Below, piece after piece: positions 15,449-23,740 of a stretch of 64,000 bases of DNA. Where the stretch lies: assembly GCA_004376575.1 (NCBI GenBank), contig SOJN01000080.1:1-64000 (forward strand), written 5' to 3'. The stretch comes from a candidate division TA06 bacterium (lineage in GTDB: Bacteria; Hydrothermota; DG-26; E44-bin18). The position numbers and the translations under genes were made by a program. The notes below the pieces were generated by a model. The model did no database searches. It saw only the letters and a program-made list of their open reading frames with translations, and was not told the DNA's origin. The stretch's first letter is position 1; every line of letters begins with the position of its first letter.

Positions 15449-15970
15449 TGTAGTTTTGCATTTGAAATGACCTAGTTTTTTGACATTTGAACTGTCCGCT
15501 TCATGTAAGCTACCTTCGACGAGGTTTGTCCAGCAAGACTTTGTCAGAGAGAACTTCGGCGTGGAGTCCATCGACGAACTGAATCGGAGGTTCGTTCGCT
15601 GGCAAAGGTGGTTTAACTACCAGTTCCATTCTAATGTCCCGGGAATGGCTCAGCGGACCCCTGGCGAAGCTTACCATCCCTTCAGGAGAAGAAGAAGCCC
15701 AAGAGAGCTGAGAACGATGCTCGTGATCGAGGACAGAAGAAAGGTGATGCGAGATTCGAGAATCTCTCTTTACGAGCATCGCTATCGAGTACCGCCTGGG
15801 TATATCGGCTGTCGTATATGGGTGAAAATCATCGGAGACAAAATCATCTTCGAGGCAATGAACAGGGTCATCTGGAAACAGAGGCTGAGGCTCTGATCCC
15901 GCCCCTCCAAAGGATGAAGTTGGGACAATTCAAACGCAAGAAAACCGGACAAATCAAATGCAAAGTTACA
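15449..15970 (+). mobile_element. internally deleted insertion sequence with 6-bp target duplication
   Basis: The 522-bp element has terminal inverted repeats starting TGTAGTTTTGCATTTGA on the left and TGTAACTTTGCATTTGA on the right (read inward). The similarity extends for about 50 bp (…TTTTTTGACATTTGAACTGTCC against …TTTTCTTGCGTTTGAATTGTCC). TCCACA at 15443-15448 and 15971-15976 is the target duplication. Removing the element restores GGCTGTCCACAAGTACATC, as seen intact at module E (17,600 onward). Only the end of the transposase remains, so it is non-autonomous. Confidence 0.85.
15516..15896 (+). pseudogene. transposase C-terminal fragment (DDE/rve type)
   Basis: About 125 codons remain of an integrase-type transposase: ESIDELNRRFVRWQRWFN, AQRTPGEAYHP, then a YEHRYRVPPGYIGCRIWVKI tail. 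These match the end of the rve core and the small C-terminal domain of IS481-like transposases. The HTH and the first catalytic aspartates are missing. The apparent ATG at 15480 reads through the IS end and is not a natural start. Confidence 0.75.
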
Positions 15971-16032
15971 TCCACAAGTACATCACCAAATCCCCACCAT
16001 CCCCCAACCACCTTCTTATATGCGCATGTTCA

Positions 16033-16054
16033 CATTTGCGCAATTGCGCAAATG
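16033..16054. promoter_or_regulatory. 22-bp perfect palindrome, copy 2
   Basis: Same palindrome as at 9539-9560. If the insertion sequence is removed it lies about 75 bp from the -35 of module D, the same distance as in copy A. Confidence 0.55.
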
Positions 16055-16159
16055 CGAGAATCCGCGACCGGAGATTCTGGTACTTGACTGAAGCCCCTCC
16101 GTCTGCTACGCTAGTGTCGCAGTGGCCTCTCTCATTCCCGCCGATTCAAAGAGGTCTCA

Positions 16160-16450
16160 ATGGAAGATCTAAGAAGGGCTTTCAATGCCCTCGGAAATAG
16201 AAGGCGTCTCAAGATTCTCGTGTCACTTCTGGAATCAGGTGGGGCCACAGTCGGCGAGATCGCCCAAAGACACAGGATCCATATTACCAGCCCCTCCAGG
16301 CACCTGACGAAGCTTGAGTCCGCCGGCCTCCTAAGAACCCGGCAGCGCGCACAGTACGTCTACTATTCACCTGACACGTCCAGCAAGTCATCTACGATCC
16401 GAACCATCCTCGACCTGATCCGAAACTCACCCAAGCGCCGTATCAAATAA
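16160..16450 (+). CDS. ArsR-type winged-helix regulator, copy 2
   Basis: The encoded 96-residue protein is identical to copy 1 at 9666-9956: winged-helix fold, no cysteines, probable DNA-binding repressor or activator. Its gene follows the same palindrome and is followed by CGCATTTGCGCAAATGCG, differing from copy 1 by one base at the palindrome edge. Two identical genes this close suggest recent duplication and a dosage or cassette-linked role. Confidence 0.85.
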   Translation: MEDLRRAFNALGNRRRLKILVSLLESGGATVGEIAQRHRIHITSPSRHLTKLESAGLLRTRQRAQYVYYSPDTSSKSSTIRTILDLIRNSPKRRIK

Positions 16451-16763
16451 TGTGCTTACTTGCGCATTTGCGCAAATGCGGGAATGTGCAAAAAGCATTC
16501 CGGTAGGGTCAAGGGATGGAGGGGACACACCTCGGTGCTTGACCCCCTCCTTCGCTCTTACGAGCTTAGAATACTCCGCTCGACTTCTCTCGGGAGGCCG
16601 TGAAACGGCCCGGGCAGGCGGGATTTCACGATGGATCTACGACTTGACCCTCCGAGTACTCGAAGGATTTTCAGCATTTTGACATTTCTGACCGCACCTA
16701 GTTGTATGCCAACTACCAGGCAAGTAACTGTATGGAGACAGTCCTACCGATGGCTGGATTCGG
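16451..16763. repeat. intergenic repeats with a decayed module leader
   Basis: After the palindrome and the GGGGACACACCTCGGTGCTTGACC block, 16530-16680 resembles the leader below module C (11,845-11,945): CTCCTTCGCTCTTACGAGCTT, GGGATTTCACG and AAGGATTTTCAGCATT blocks occur in the same order, split by an extra 45 bp or so. The promoter part of the module is absent. No gene is visible. Confidence 0.5.
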
Positions 16764-17531
16764 TCAGAGGTTATCCTGGTCCTTTTGCCAGATCGTCAGT
16801 CTTCCTTCTTCGTCGTGAATCTTTATCCAGCCCAACGGAGGCATCTTGCTGTCGTCACCTAGGGAGTCCTCCTGCCAACCCTGTCTTATCTTCACGAAGT
16901 CACCCTTCTGTTCAATGATCCTGAACGTCTTGTATTTGTAGTCATCCTTCTTAATGACGGTTGCCTCTGCGTCTTCCTTGGGCTGGGCATAGATCTTTCG
17001 TGTTCCGTCTTTTGAGCCGAAGAAGACGTCACTAACAAACCAACTAGGCGTCCCTATGGAGTCCAGCATGGCAACGTACGTGAAGAAATCCCGTTCCAGT
17101 TCTTCCAACTTGACCCATGTTCTAGAATTCTCGATCTGCTTGTACACTATCCGCAAGTAATCACCGGACCTACCCACAATGGGAAACCTGTAGCTCGCCA
17201 CGTGCACTTCGATGAATTCAGGGTGGTATCCGAAATTGCTGACTGGTACCGTCCCGGCAAGCACATGAATGGGATTTGCGCGCGTGAACTTGCCGAGCGC
17301 TTTGTTGTAGGCCTTCATCTGAGCTTTTCCTGGCTCACGTGACGTAATCGTCAGAATACCCACAGCATCCTTCAGAACGTTTCCTGAGATGCTATCATAC
17401 GGCACATGGTAGAGCTCGAAAGGTGCACCAGCAAAAGCAGCACTAGAAAACGAACAGACTGCAAAGCCAAGTGCAAAAGCGATATATCGGTTCATCCTCG
17501 AATAGTCCTTTGGCAAATTGTTTGGGTGCAT
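16764..17531 (-). CDS. exported hypothetical protein, possible SH3-like end
   Basis: 255 residues from the module E hairpin ATG (17531), or 243 from the inner ATG at 17495. A signal peptide (MNRYIAFALGFAVCSFSSAAFAG) is clear from either start. The body has many beta strands; the C-terminal YKTFRIIEQKGDFVKIRQGW...LGWIKIHDEEG looks like a bacterial SH3-like fold. There is no sorting domain. I do not recognise the family. It is probably periplasmic or secreted and is expressed from module E. Confidence 0.75.
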   Translation of the reverse strand: MHPNNLPKDYSRMNRYIAFALGFAVCSFSSAAFAGAPFELYHVPYDSISGNVLKDAVGILTITSREPGKAQMKAYNKALGKFTRANPIHVLAGTVPVSNFGYHPEFIEVHVASYRFPIVGRSGDYLRIVYKQIENSRTWVKLEELERDFFTYVAMLDSIGTPSWFVSDVFFGSKDGTRKIYAQPKEDAEATVIKKDDYKYKTFRIIEQKGDFVKIRQGWQEDSLGDDSKMPPLGWIKIHDEEGRLTIWQKDQDNL

Positions 17532-17595
17532 GGGCGCCCTCCAGTTTCTTTGCCAAAACCCAGCCGAGTGTAGCAGAGAACACCCGATACGTCAA
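17529..17595 (-). promoter_or_regulatory. expression module copy E
   Basis: -35 TTGACG at 17595-17590, 17-bp spacer, -10 TACACT at 17572-17567, SD and hairpin ATG at 17531. This copy has the uninterrupted upstream region GGCTGTCCACAAGTACATC leading to a palindrome at 17670. Confidence 0.8.
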
Positions 17596-17669
17596 GGGGC
17601 TGTCCACAAGTACATCACCAAATCCCCACCATGTCTCAACCAACCCACGCTCTCACATGCGCATGTTCA

Positions 17670-17691
17670 CATTTGCGCAATTGCGCAAATG
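17670..17691. promoter_or_regulatory. 22-bp perfect palindrome upstream of module E
   Basis: Same sequence as the palindrome before the ArsR genes but with no regulator gene here. It lies 75 bp upstream of the module E -35, matching the spacing at modules A and D. This supports control of the modules in trans. Confidence 0.55.
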
Positions 17692-17771
17692 CGCACATAT
17701 GCACGCATTGGTCGATTCCGCCTTTTCGAGAAGCCGAAAAAGGCAAAAGTCGAATATCTCCTCAGCCGAAC

Positions 17772-17800
17772 ATGTTGACAATTGTGCACATGTCGTCATG
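17772..17800. repeat. inverted repeat ACATG...CATGT upstream of module E
   Basis: ACATGTTGACAATTGTGCACATGTCG forms a short-armed inverted repeat. Related sequences occur near 10,250-10,320, 21,615-21,710 and 23,577-23,615, each 60-180 bp upstream of a module. It may be a second operator type. The 17,532-17,934 interval contains module E, the palindrome and this repeat, and no gene. Confidence 0.5.
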
Positions 17801-17934
17801 TCGCTATTTTTACCAAGGGACTGTGCTTGAGCGCCGAGCATACCGAGGGGTACCTCGATTCAGTGGGTACTAATGGGACCTTGGGCGTTGAGTCCCGAGT
17901 CTGTCGGGGGACAAAGGTGATGTCTACAGTCCTT

Positions 17935-20100
17935 TCACTTTCGCCATGCCATCGGGGAATCTGGGTCTTCTCCGCGCTGGCGCATTTTGTATTCTTCTAC
18001 GAACTGCGCTGCTGCGCTTCTCTGCCTTTCTGTCAGTTTCGCGCTATCCCTTAGACGTCTTACCCTATCAATAATCTCATCAGGATCAAACAGATGTTCA
18101 AACCACTTCGGGTCAAGCCGATAATGCTCTGTACCAGCCACGTCTGAGACGGACTGCCGGAAGCTTTTCTGTAGAAAACGCTCCAGGAGTATGACAAGGC
18201 CTGAATCATCCTTGATGACTCCATTGACCCAGGATTTGACTTCATCTATGGCATCCCAGTTTTTCCACATTGACAGAACTCGTGGCAATGCTGGCGCCTG
18301 CAAAAGTGTCTCCCCGGAGGCAGCCTGTCGTATCTTTTCGACAGCCACATTTTCAAGTTCTTTGAGATGTGCCTCAGTAACGAACCTTTTTTCCTCCTGA
18401 TACGGCTCCTTCACGCCGTATTTTCCGTGTTCTTGGCCCAAGGTCGCAACCTCATCGACAATTGTGGAAATGGCGCCACCATTTGACATCCCCTCCCTCA
18501 GTATCTTGAATCTAGCTGGCTCATCCAGTCTCCGTAGCAGTTGTCTCAGAACACGTCCTATGTTAATCCCGACCCCGAGATCGAACATACTACTCCGTTC
18601 CCCTTCAGCAGCCACCAGATTGTCCCCCACTTCGAATAAGGCCTTTGCGATCTCGGGAATATGGTCAGGCGGGATTGCCTCTGCTGTGTAGTCTTCTAGT
18701 CGATTCAAAAATGCCCTAGCCTTCGTTCTCCCACCAGGGTATTTGTGCCCTGCAAGGTCCACCAGAGTATTCCCCAACGCTTCCGCATCTCCTGTATGTG
18801 CCAACAAAATCTCCATCTCGAGGTTAGAGATGCCAGTCTCCGGCACACTAAGGCGGAAATAGACCGAGAAGACATCTGCGCTGCACACGCGGAGTTCTTT
18901 GCGCCATGTGGACTCCCAATCAGATCCATAGTGCATGTTCGACCAGACTGCCTCCAGCTTCGGAAACACCTCCATTATGAGCTGCTTGATAGACTCTTGG
19001 TCAGTTTCAGCGATCTTCTTTAGCCACGATTCGTGGAAGGGCTTGAGCTCATCATCCAAAGACCCCCCACTAATCCCGTCGGAGCTCGGTCCAACAAATG
19101 CTTCAGGATTCCTCCGGATGATGTCGTATACGAAAGGACAGAAAACGCGCAGAGCCTCCACAGCAACAAAGTCAACGGGATTTACTTCTCCTCTGACAGG
19201 TGCGTACGAAACAGTTAAAGCATTGGACAGACGGACAACGTCCCTTGGGGTGTTTATGAAATGGTCAATTCCTTTTTTGTAGACATTGGCGAAGCGTGTA
19301 CGATCAAACAACTCTTCATCAGTGCCAGCGGACACGGCATCAAGTCTCTCGAACAAGAGTTCTACGAGCGAGAACTTTTCGGGAAGAGGGAGTTCAAATG
19401 GTACTTGGACAATTTTCTCTAGATAGGCCTCGCCAGACATCCCCTGAATGGGCTGTAGGGCCTCTACAACAACCTTCCGGTCAAATACGAGAAGATAGAT
19501 AACATTAGGAAAATCGGCAACTGACTTGATTACACGAAAGAGACTCCTTATTTCTTCTGCGGCAAGTCTGTCTATGTCGTCCATCACGACTAGTATTCGG
19601 TTCTTCTGATTCCTGAGCAAGCCGGAGATCCTAGACTTCACTTCGGGGACATCTCTCTCCTTGGGGCGTACTCTTCGGGCAAACAATTTGGCCCCAGCTG
19701 TGTACGGGGTCGGAATCACAGAAACCAGCTCAGCGAAGTCGGCAATTCCGACTCTGATTCCATCCCATATGTCCCCTCGGCTCCGGAGCACAGCCTGCAG
19801 TTGCACAAAGAAGCGCCTTGTGAGATCCTCATGGCCGGAAAACCACCAAGGGTTAAATCTCACGACGACTGGCTGTTCGGATTCAGACATCTGCTGCAGA
19901 TAGTGAACCACGAAGTTCAGCAGCGTTGATTTACCTGAACCCCACGGCCCGTAGACGGCCATAACAAGACCCTCAGTGGGTGCCATTCTGCAAATTGACT
20001 CTGCAAGATGCTTCGCGAACGGAGCGTAACCCAGGTTGTCGTCGTCCGGATGCTCTTTCGGCCTATCAGCTGATAAAGTACCTTGGCTAACTTCTGTCAT
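17935..20100 (-). CDS. KAP-family P-loop NTPase
   Basis: 721 residues with a good GGAGGT ribosome site. An N-terminal KAP domain has Walker A GPWGSGKST (51-59), the KAP-typical VVRFNPWWFSGHEDL segment (80-93), Walker B ILVVMDDIDRL (169-179) and a VIYLLVFDRKVV strand. Unlike many KAP proteins no convincing transmembrane pair is inserted. The C-terminal 400 residues are helical and unrecognised. KAP NTPases are sporadically distributed, often plasmid- or defence-linked. It does not sit behind a module promoter and seems to be a separate insertion into the surface-protein array. Biological role unknown. Confidence 0.88.
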   Translation of the reverse strand: MTEVSQGTLSADRPKEHPDDDNLGYAPFAKHLAESICRMAPTEGLVMAVYGPWGSGKSTLLNFVVHYLQQMSESEQPVVVRFNPWWFSGHEDLTRRFFVQLQAVLRSRGDIWDGIRVGIADFAELVSVIPTPYTAGAKLFARRVRPKERDVPEVKSRISGLLRNQKNRILVVMDDIDRLAAEEIRSLFRVIKSVADFPNVIYLLVFDRKVVVEALQPIQGMSGEAYLEKIVQVPFELPLPEKFSLVELLFERLDAVSAGTDEELFDRTRFANVYKKGIDHFINTPRDVVRLSNALTVSYAPVRGEVNPVDFVAVEALRVFCPFVYDIIRRNPEAFVGPSSDGISGGSLDDELKPFHESWLKKIAETDQESIKQLIMEVFPKLEAVWSNMHYGSDWESTWRKELRVCSADVFSVYFRLSVPETGISNLEMEILLAHTGDAEALGNTLVDLAGHKYPGGRTKARAFLNRLEDYTAEAIPPDHIPEIAKALFEVGDNLVAAEGERSSMFDLGVGINIGRVLRQLLRRLDEPARFKILREGMSNGGAISTIVDEVATLGQEHGKYGVKEPYQEEKRFVTEAHLKELENVAVEKIRQAASGETLLQAPALPRVLSMWKNWDAIDEVKSWVNGVIKDDSGLVILLERFLQKSFRQSVSDVAGTEHYRLDPKWFEHLFDPDEIIDRVRRLRDSAKLTERQRSAAAQFVEEYKMRQRGEDPDSPMAWRK

Positions 20101-20159
20101 AGCAATCTACCTCCAGAAGACACGAGAAAGCTCTCTCTCGCGTCTCTCAATTCGAAACC

Positions 20160-20262
20160 TTGGCTCAACCTTTCCCCGGTGCTTGACACTATGACAGTTC
20201 TATTCCCGTTTACGCATTCGAGCGTTTGCCCTTCTGTACAACCTAGCAACGGAAGAAACCTT
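20160..20262. repeat. 3-prime cassette repeat after the beta-helix gene
   Basis: Counterpart of 7740-7912: GACACTATGACAGTTCTATTCC, CGTTTGCCCTTCTGTA and CAACGGAAGA blocks recur in the same order directly after the stop codon. It also forms the upstream region of the KAP gene. Confidence 0.6.
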
Positions 20263-21402
20263 CTACCGACTCAGTACGATTACCTTCTCTGTTTCCACAG
20301 AACCCTCGACCGCGACGCGACAAACATATGAGCCTGATGGGAGATTACCAGCGTTCCACATCTCGCTGTAAATGCCCGAGGCTATGTGTCCGTCCCTGAG
20401 GGTAGTCACCAGCCTGCCGGAAACATCGTAGACGCTAATATTGACATAGCCTGAAATTGGCAAGGAGTAGTGAATTTTGGTGTTACCGTAGCAGGGGTTC
20501 GGATAGATATATAGCGAAATTGTCCGTTCAGGGCTGGTCTTAGGCTGCACCTCCATCTCCGCTATACCGGGCACAGTAAGCCAGGGATCGTAATCCACAT
20601 AGTTGCTTACAATATCGCCTTTTCCGCCAGGATTTGTCCAAGGGTTGTAGGGACCACTGGCATCTCCCCACCAATTCCACTCTGCATCGACGAAGCCTGG
20701 ACCGCCAGCCAGGTTCTGGACTCCGAACATGGTGTTACCAAAGATGTTATTGTAGGTCAACACAGTATTAGCGCTGGTAAGGCACGCCCCCCCTCCATCT
20801 GGCGCTGTATTGTACGCAATGGTGTTATTGCGACAGATACACCTGTCGCCACCGCCATAGATACCGCCTCCTCGCAAATCGGCAGTGTTGTAAACAATCA
20901 AATTCCATTCGATAATTCCATAACCTGAAATCGCACCTCCGGTGGTTGAACGATTGTTTTCGATCACATTTCCGCGAATTGTGGCTGAACCTCCCCCGAT
21001 CGCTGCCCCCTGTGCACCGGGTGCGTAGCCATGGCGTATTGTGAACCCCTCAACCACAGCCAGTGAATCAGAGCGAGAGAAGCTAATAATGGGGTCTCCG
21101 GGCTGACTTAGGCCATTAATAATGGTGGAGTCAGGACCGAACTCGCTCCTGAGCACAATGGCTGGGACGTTTTCCGGCCACTTTACACGCAGAGTCTCGT
21201 GGTCTGCGAAATAGAGGCCAGGGGCTGCGAGAATGGTGTCCCCTGAATCCGCTAGAGTAAAAGCCTGCGGTATATTTGGCCAGCTGTCAGGGTAGCAGTG
21301 GATGGTCTTTGCTTGAAGAAGACAAGGGAACATAACAAGAATTACACAGACAATGAATATGCCTCTCATCCCGCCCTCCAGTTTTTGTTTTTGTGGGTGC
21401 AT
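20263..21402 (-). CDS. exported right-handed beta-helix protein with C-terminal sorting domain
   Basis: 379 residues from the hairpin ATG (21402), or 368 from the inner ATG at 21369 with its own GGAGGG. Signal peptide [16 protein letters not shown]. The middle part shows [20 protein letters not shown], then repeated turns with [27 protein letters not shown] and LTYNNIFGN, the signature of right-handed parallel beta-helices (pectin-lyase-like, often polysaccharide-binding). The last 80 residues (IYPNPCYG..., [20 protein letters not shown]) are almost identical to the end of the protein at 7913-9400. It is expressed from module F and probably surface-exposed. Confidence 0.85.
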   Translation of the reverse strand: MHPQKQKLEGGMRGIFIVCVILVMFPCLLQAKTIHCYPDSWPNIPQAFTLADSGDTILAAPGLYFADHETLRVKWPENVPAIVLRSEFGPDSTIINGLSQPGDPIISFSRSDSLAVVEGFTIRHGYAPGAQGAAIGGGSATIRGNVIENNRSTTGGAISGYGIIEWNLIVYNTADLRGGGIYGGGDRCICRNNTIAYNTAPDGGGACLTSANTVLTYNNIFGNTMFGVQNLAGGPGFVDAEWNWWGDASGPYNPWTNPGGKGDIVSNYVDYDPWLTVPGIAEMEVQPKTSPERTISLYIYPNPCYGNTKIHYSLPISGYVNISVYDVSGRLVTTLRDGHIASGIYSEMWNAGNLPSGSYVCRVAVEGSVETEKVIVLSR

Positions 21403-21466
21403 GGGCGCCCTCCGATTTCTTTGCCAAAACTCGGCTGAGTGTAGCACGCAAGGCCCGATACGTCAA
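21400..21466 (-). promoter_or_regulatory. expression module copy F
   Basis: -35 TTGACG at 21466-21461, 17-bp spacer, -10 TACACT (minus strand of 21438-21443), SD and hairpin ATG at 21402. A TTTGCGCAAA palindrome pair lies about 55 bp upstream. Confidence 0.8.
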
Positions 21467-21521
21467 GAGGCTAGCCACAAGTACATCACCAAATCCCCAC
21501 GCCCCTATTTGCGTATGTTCA

Positions 21522-21543
21522 CATTTGCGCAAATGCGCAAATG
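21522..21543. promoter_or_regulatory. variant palindrome upstream of module F
   Basis: CATTTGCGCAAATG is a perfect 14-bp palindrome, followed at once by GCGCAAATG, giving two overlapping half-site pairs. It is the diverged form of the ArsR-flanking palindrome. Confidence 0.5.
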
Positions 21544-21614
21544 CGCACATATGCACGCATTGGTCCATTTTACCTTCTCAAAAAGCCGAAAAAGTCGAAT
21601 ATCTTCTCAGTCGA

Positions 21615-21710
21615 ACATGTTGACATGTTGACAATTAACCAAAACAGAGACATTCAATAGTTGGGATCCTGAGCGAAGGCGAAGGGTGTGCACATGTCGT
21701 CATGTGGCTA
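21615..21710. repeat. inverted repeat with a roughly 60-bp insert, upstream of module F
   Basis: The ACATGTTGACA...TGTGCACATGTCGTCATGT repeat is split here by a block containing AATAGTTGGGATCCTGAGCG. At 10,260-10,317 a similar block sits between similar arms in the opposite orientation, while at modules E and G it is missing. The block is either a tiny mobile element or an invertible spacer. Confidence 0.5.
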
Positions 21711-21767
21711 CTTAACCTAGTGCCTGTCCCCGATACTTCGAAATTCGGAAACAGTCCCCCACCTCAC

Positions 21768-21885
21768 ATATGCATATCTGCTCATGTGCTCAAATGAGCA
21801 TGTGTTCAAATGTTCATGTGCTCATGTGCTCAAATGAGCATATGAGTATGTGAGAATGTGAACATATGTGTGAACGAGCATGTTT
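21768..21885. repeat. cluster of short palindromes (TGCTCAAATGAGCA family)
   Basis: Within about 115 bp the sequence repeats CTCATGTGCTCAAATGAGCA twice and many CATATG/CACATG steps. It lies between the 3-prime end of the propeller gene at 21,939 and the region upstream of module F. It could fold into alternative hairpins on either strand. I see no gene in 21,448-21,938. Confidence 0.55.
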
Positions 21886-21938
21886 TGTCTCAGGTGGTGT
21901 GTTGGGGTCAAAGCTTGAGAATTGAATTATCACGCTGA

Positions 21939-23450
21939 TCAACGGAGCAGTAGCATCTTCCTGGTGTCCGTGAAGACACCTACCTGTAGCCTACAGAAAT
22001 AGATGCCGCTGGGGTTGTCCTTTGAGTTCCATTGAACCTTATGTGCACCACGCTCCTGTGTCTCATTCACGAGGGTCTCCACCAGTCGTCCGGTGATGTC
22101 AAACACCTGTAGGGTAACGTAAGCGGAGGCTGGCAGGGAGTAAGAGATCAAGGTGGAACCATGAAATGGATTCGGCTTATTCTGGAGCGGTTTTCGTTTT
22201 TCGATTTTCAATTCTGGATCTCGTTCCTGGATTCCCAGTACTTGCCCAAGACTGTCTGTCTTGATCAAATATATGTCATACGAACCCGCACCAAAAGACA
22301 ACGTGAATCCTGCGATGATATACCCTCCGTCGGAGGTTTCCTGAACTGAGGAACCACCATCGGGGAAACTGCCACCGGGGTAGGTTCTTTCCCAGAGGAG
22401 GATCCCCCCAGAGTCGGTCCTGATAAGGTAAACATCCCATGTAGGCCAATCCCCGGTAACGCCTGTGATGATATACCCACCGTCAAGTGTCTGATACACA
22501 GACCTCCCCACATCGGCATAACTCCCACCGTAGGTTGTGTCCCAGAGGACGGTTCCCGCGGAATCCGTCTTAATCAGGTAAACATCTGTCGAGCCTGCGC
22601 CAAAGGATTCTGTTGCTCCTGCAATGATATACCCGCCATCCTGTGTCTGCTGGATCGAGGAGCCACGATCCGACAAATTCCCACCAAAGGTTTTTGTCCA
22701 GAGTGTGTCTCCCAGGGAGTCCGTCTTGATGAGATACACATCGCTGCTGTCTGAACCGAAGAAGAGGTAAGTCGAGCCTGCAATAATGTAGCCACCATCT
22801 TGAGTTTGCACAACTGAGTAGCCGCCTTGATACAGACTATCGCCGTAGGTCGCATCCCACGTAAGGTTCCCTAGAGAGTCCGCCTTAACAAGATAGACGT
22901 TAGTGCTGCTTGGTCCCATGGTTCTACCAACGACTATATAGCCCCCATCAGAAGTCTGCTGGACTGAAGAACCAATTTCATATGAAGAGCTGTCACCATA
23001 TGTGGCATCCCACAGGAGGTTTCCTAGAGAATCAGTTTTCACCAGATAGAAGTCGCGATATCCTGCTCCAAAAGATTCTGTGAATCCTGCGATAATGAAT
23101 CCTCCATCCAGAGTCTGCTGAACAGAGTAGCTTGCATCATCGAGATTCCCACCATAGGTTGTGTCCCATGTAACGGTCCCCATTGAATCTGTCTTGACAA
23201 GATAAAAGTCCCACAGGCCTGCTCCGAAGGACTCTGTGAATCCAGCCACAACATATCCCCCGTCGGGGGTCTGCTGGACGGAGGTTCCCCAATCCCAGGA
23301 AGTCCCTCCATATGTCTTCTCAAAGGTGATCATGCCGTGAGCCGGAACGCCTGCCAGCAGTATCCAAACGATGGCAATCAGTATCACTGACGAAGCGTGA
23401 ATGCCTGAGGCTTTCATTCCGCCCTCCAGTATTTGTTTTTGCGGGTGCAT
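21939..23450 (-). CDS. exported DGGYI-repeat propeller protein with C-terminal sorting domain
   Basis: 503 residues from the hairpin ATG (23450), or 492 from the inner ATG at 23417, which also has GGAGG. Signal peptide SSVILIAIVWILLAGVPAHG. Seven or more repeats of about 52 residues follow the pattern TYGG, G.SVQQT.DGGYI.AG.T.SFGAG and D.YL.KTDS.G, more regular than in the relative at 7913-9400. The tail (LQNKPNPFHGSTLISYSLP..., VFDITGRLVETLV, SGIYFCRLQ) is a FlgD/Por-like domain of a different subtype. Likely a surface protein; ligand unknown. It is under module G. Confidence 0.87.
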   Translation of the reverse strand: MHPQKQILEGGMKASGIHASSVILIAIVWILLAGVPAHGMITFEKTYGGTSWDWGTSVQQTPDGGYVVAGFTESFGAGLWDFYLVKTDSMGTVTWDTTYGGNLDDASYSVQQTLDGGFIIAGFTESFGAGYRDFYLVKTDSLGNLLWDATYGDSSSYEIGSSVQQTSDGGYIVVGRTMGPSSTNVYLVKADSLGNLTWDATYGDSLYQGGYSVVQTQDGGYIIAGSTYLFFGSDSSDVYLIKTDSLGDTLWTKTFGGNLSDRGSSIQQTQDGGYIIAGATESFGAGSTDVYLIKTDSAGTVLWDTTYGGSYADVGRSVYQTLDGGYIITGVTGDWPTWDVYLIRTDSGGILLWERTYPGGSFPDGGSSVQETSDGGYIIAGFTLSFGAGSYDIYLIKTDSLGQVLGIQERDPELKIEKRKPLQNKPNPFHGSTLISYSLPASAYVTLQVFDITGRLVETLVNETQERGAHKVQWNSKDNPSGIYFCRLQVGVFTDTRKMLLLR

Positions 23451-23514
23451 GGGCGCCCTCCAGTTTCTTTGCCAAAGCTCGGCTGAGTGTAGCAGGAAAC
23501 CCTTCGCCCGTCAA
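23448..23514 (-). promoter_or_regulatory. expression module copy G
   Basis: -35 TTGACG at 23514-23509, 17-bp spacer, -10 TACACT at 23491-23486, SD and hairpin ATG at 23450. It has no TTTGCGCAAA palindrome; a long inverted repeat lies 60-100 bp upstream instead. Confidence 0.8.
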
Positions 23515-23576
23515 CCCCCATACGCTATGCGACATGACAACATCGAAAATCGAAGACTGCCCCGATACTCTCAGGA

Positions 23577-23615
23577 ACATGACGACATGTTGACAATTGT
23601 GCACATGTCGTCATG
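23577..23615. promoter_or_regulatory. inverted repeat with 13-bp perfect arms upstream of module G
   Basis: CATGACGACATGT and ACATGTCGTCATG are exact reverse complements, separated by about 12 bp (TGACAATTGTGC). It is the most complete member of the repeat family also found upstream of modules B, E and F. It could be an operator or a hairpin; the flanking sequence shows no T-tract. Confidence 0.6.
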
Positions 23616-23740
23616 TCGGTGTTTAGCGTAATTGGAGTCAAACCCTGACATTTCCGTTTTGCCAGGCCAGGCGTTGGAGAGATCTATGCACGCTCATCAC
23701 AGGTCAAAAGTCCATGCCTGTCCCCATGGTTTTCCTATGA

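Larger units (their letters stand above)
16021..16540. repeat. about 520-bp duplication unit, copy 2
   Basis: Second copy of the ArsR unit described at 9527-10046. It starts 50 bp after the insertion-sequence end and so lies on the same side of module D as copy 1 does of module A. Confidence 0.8.
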
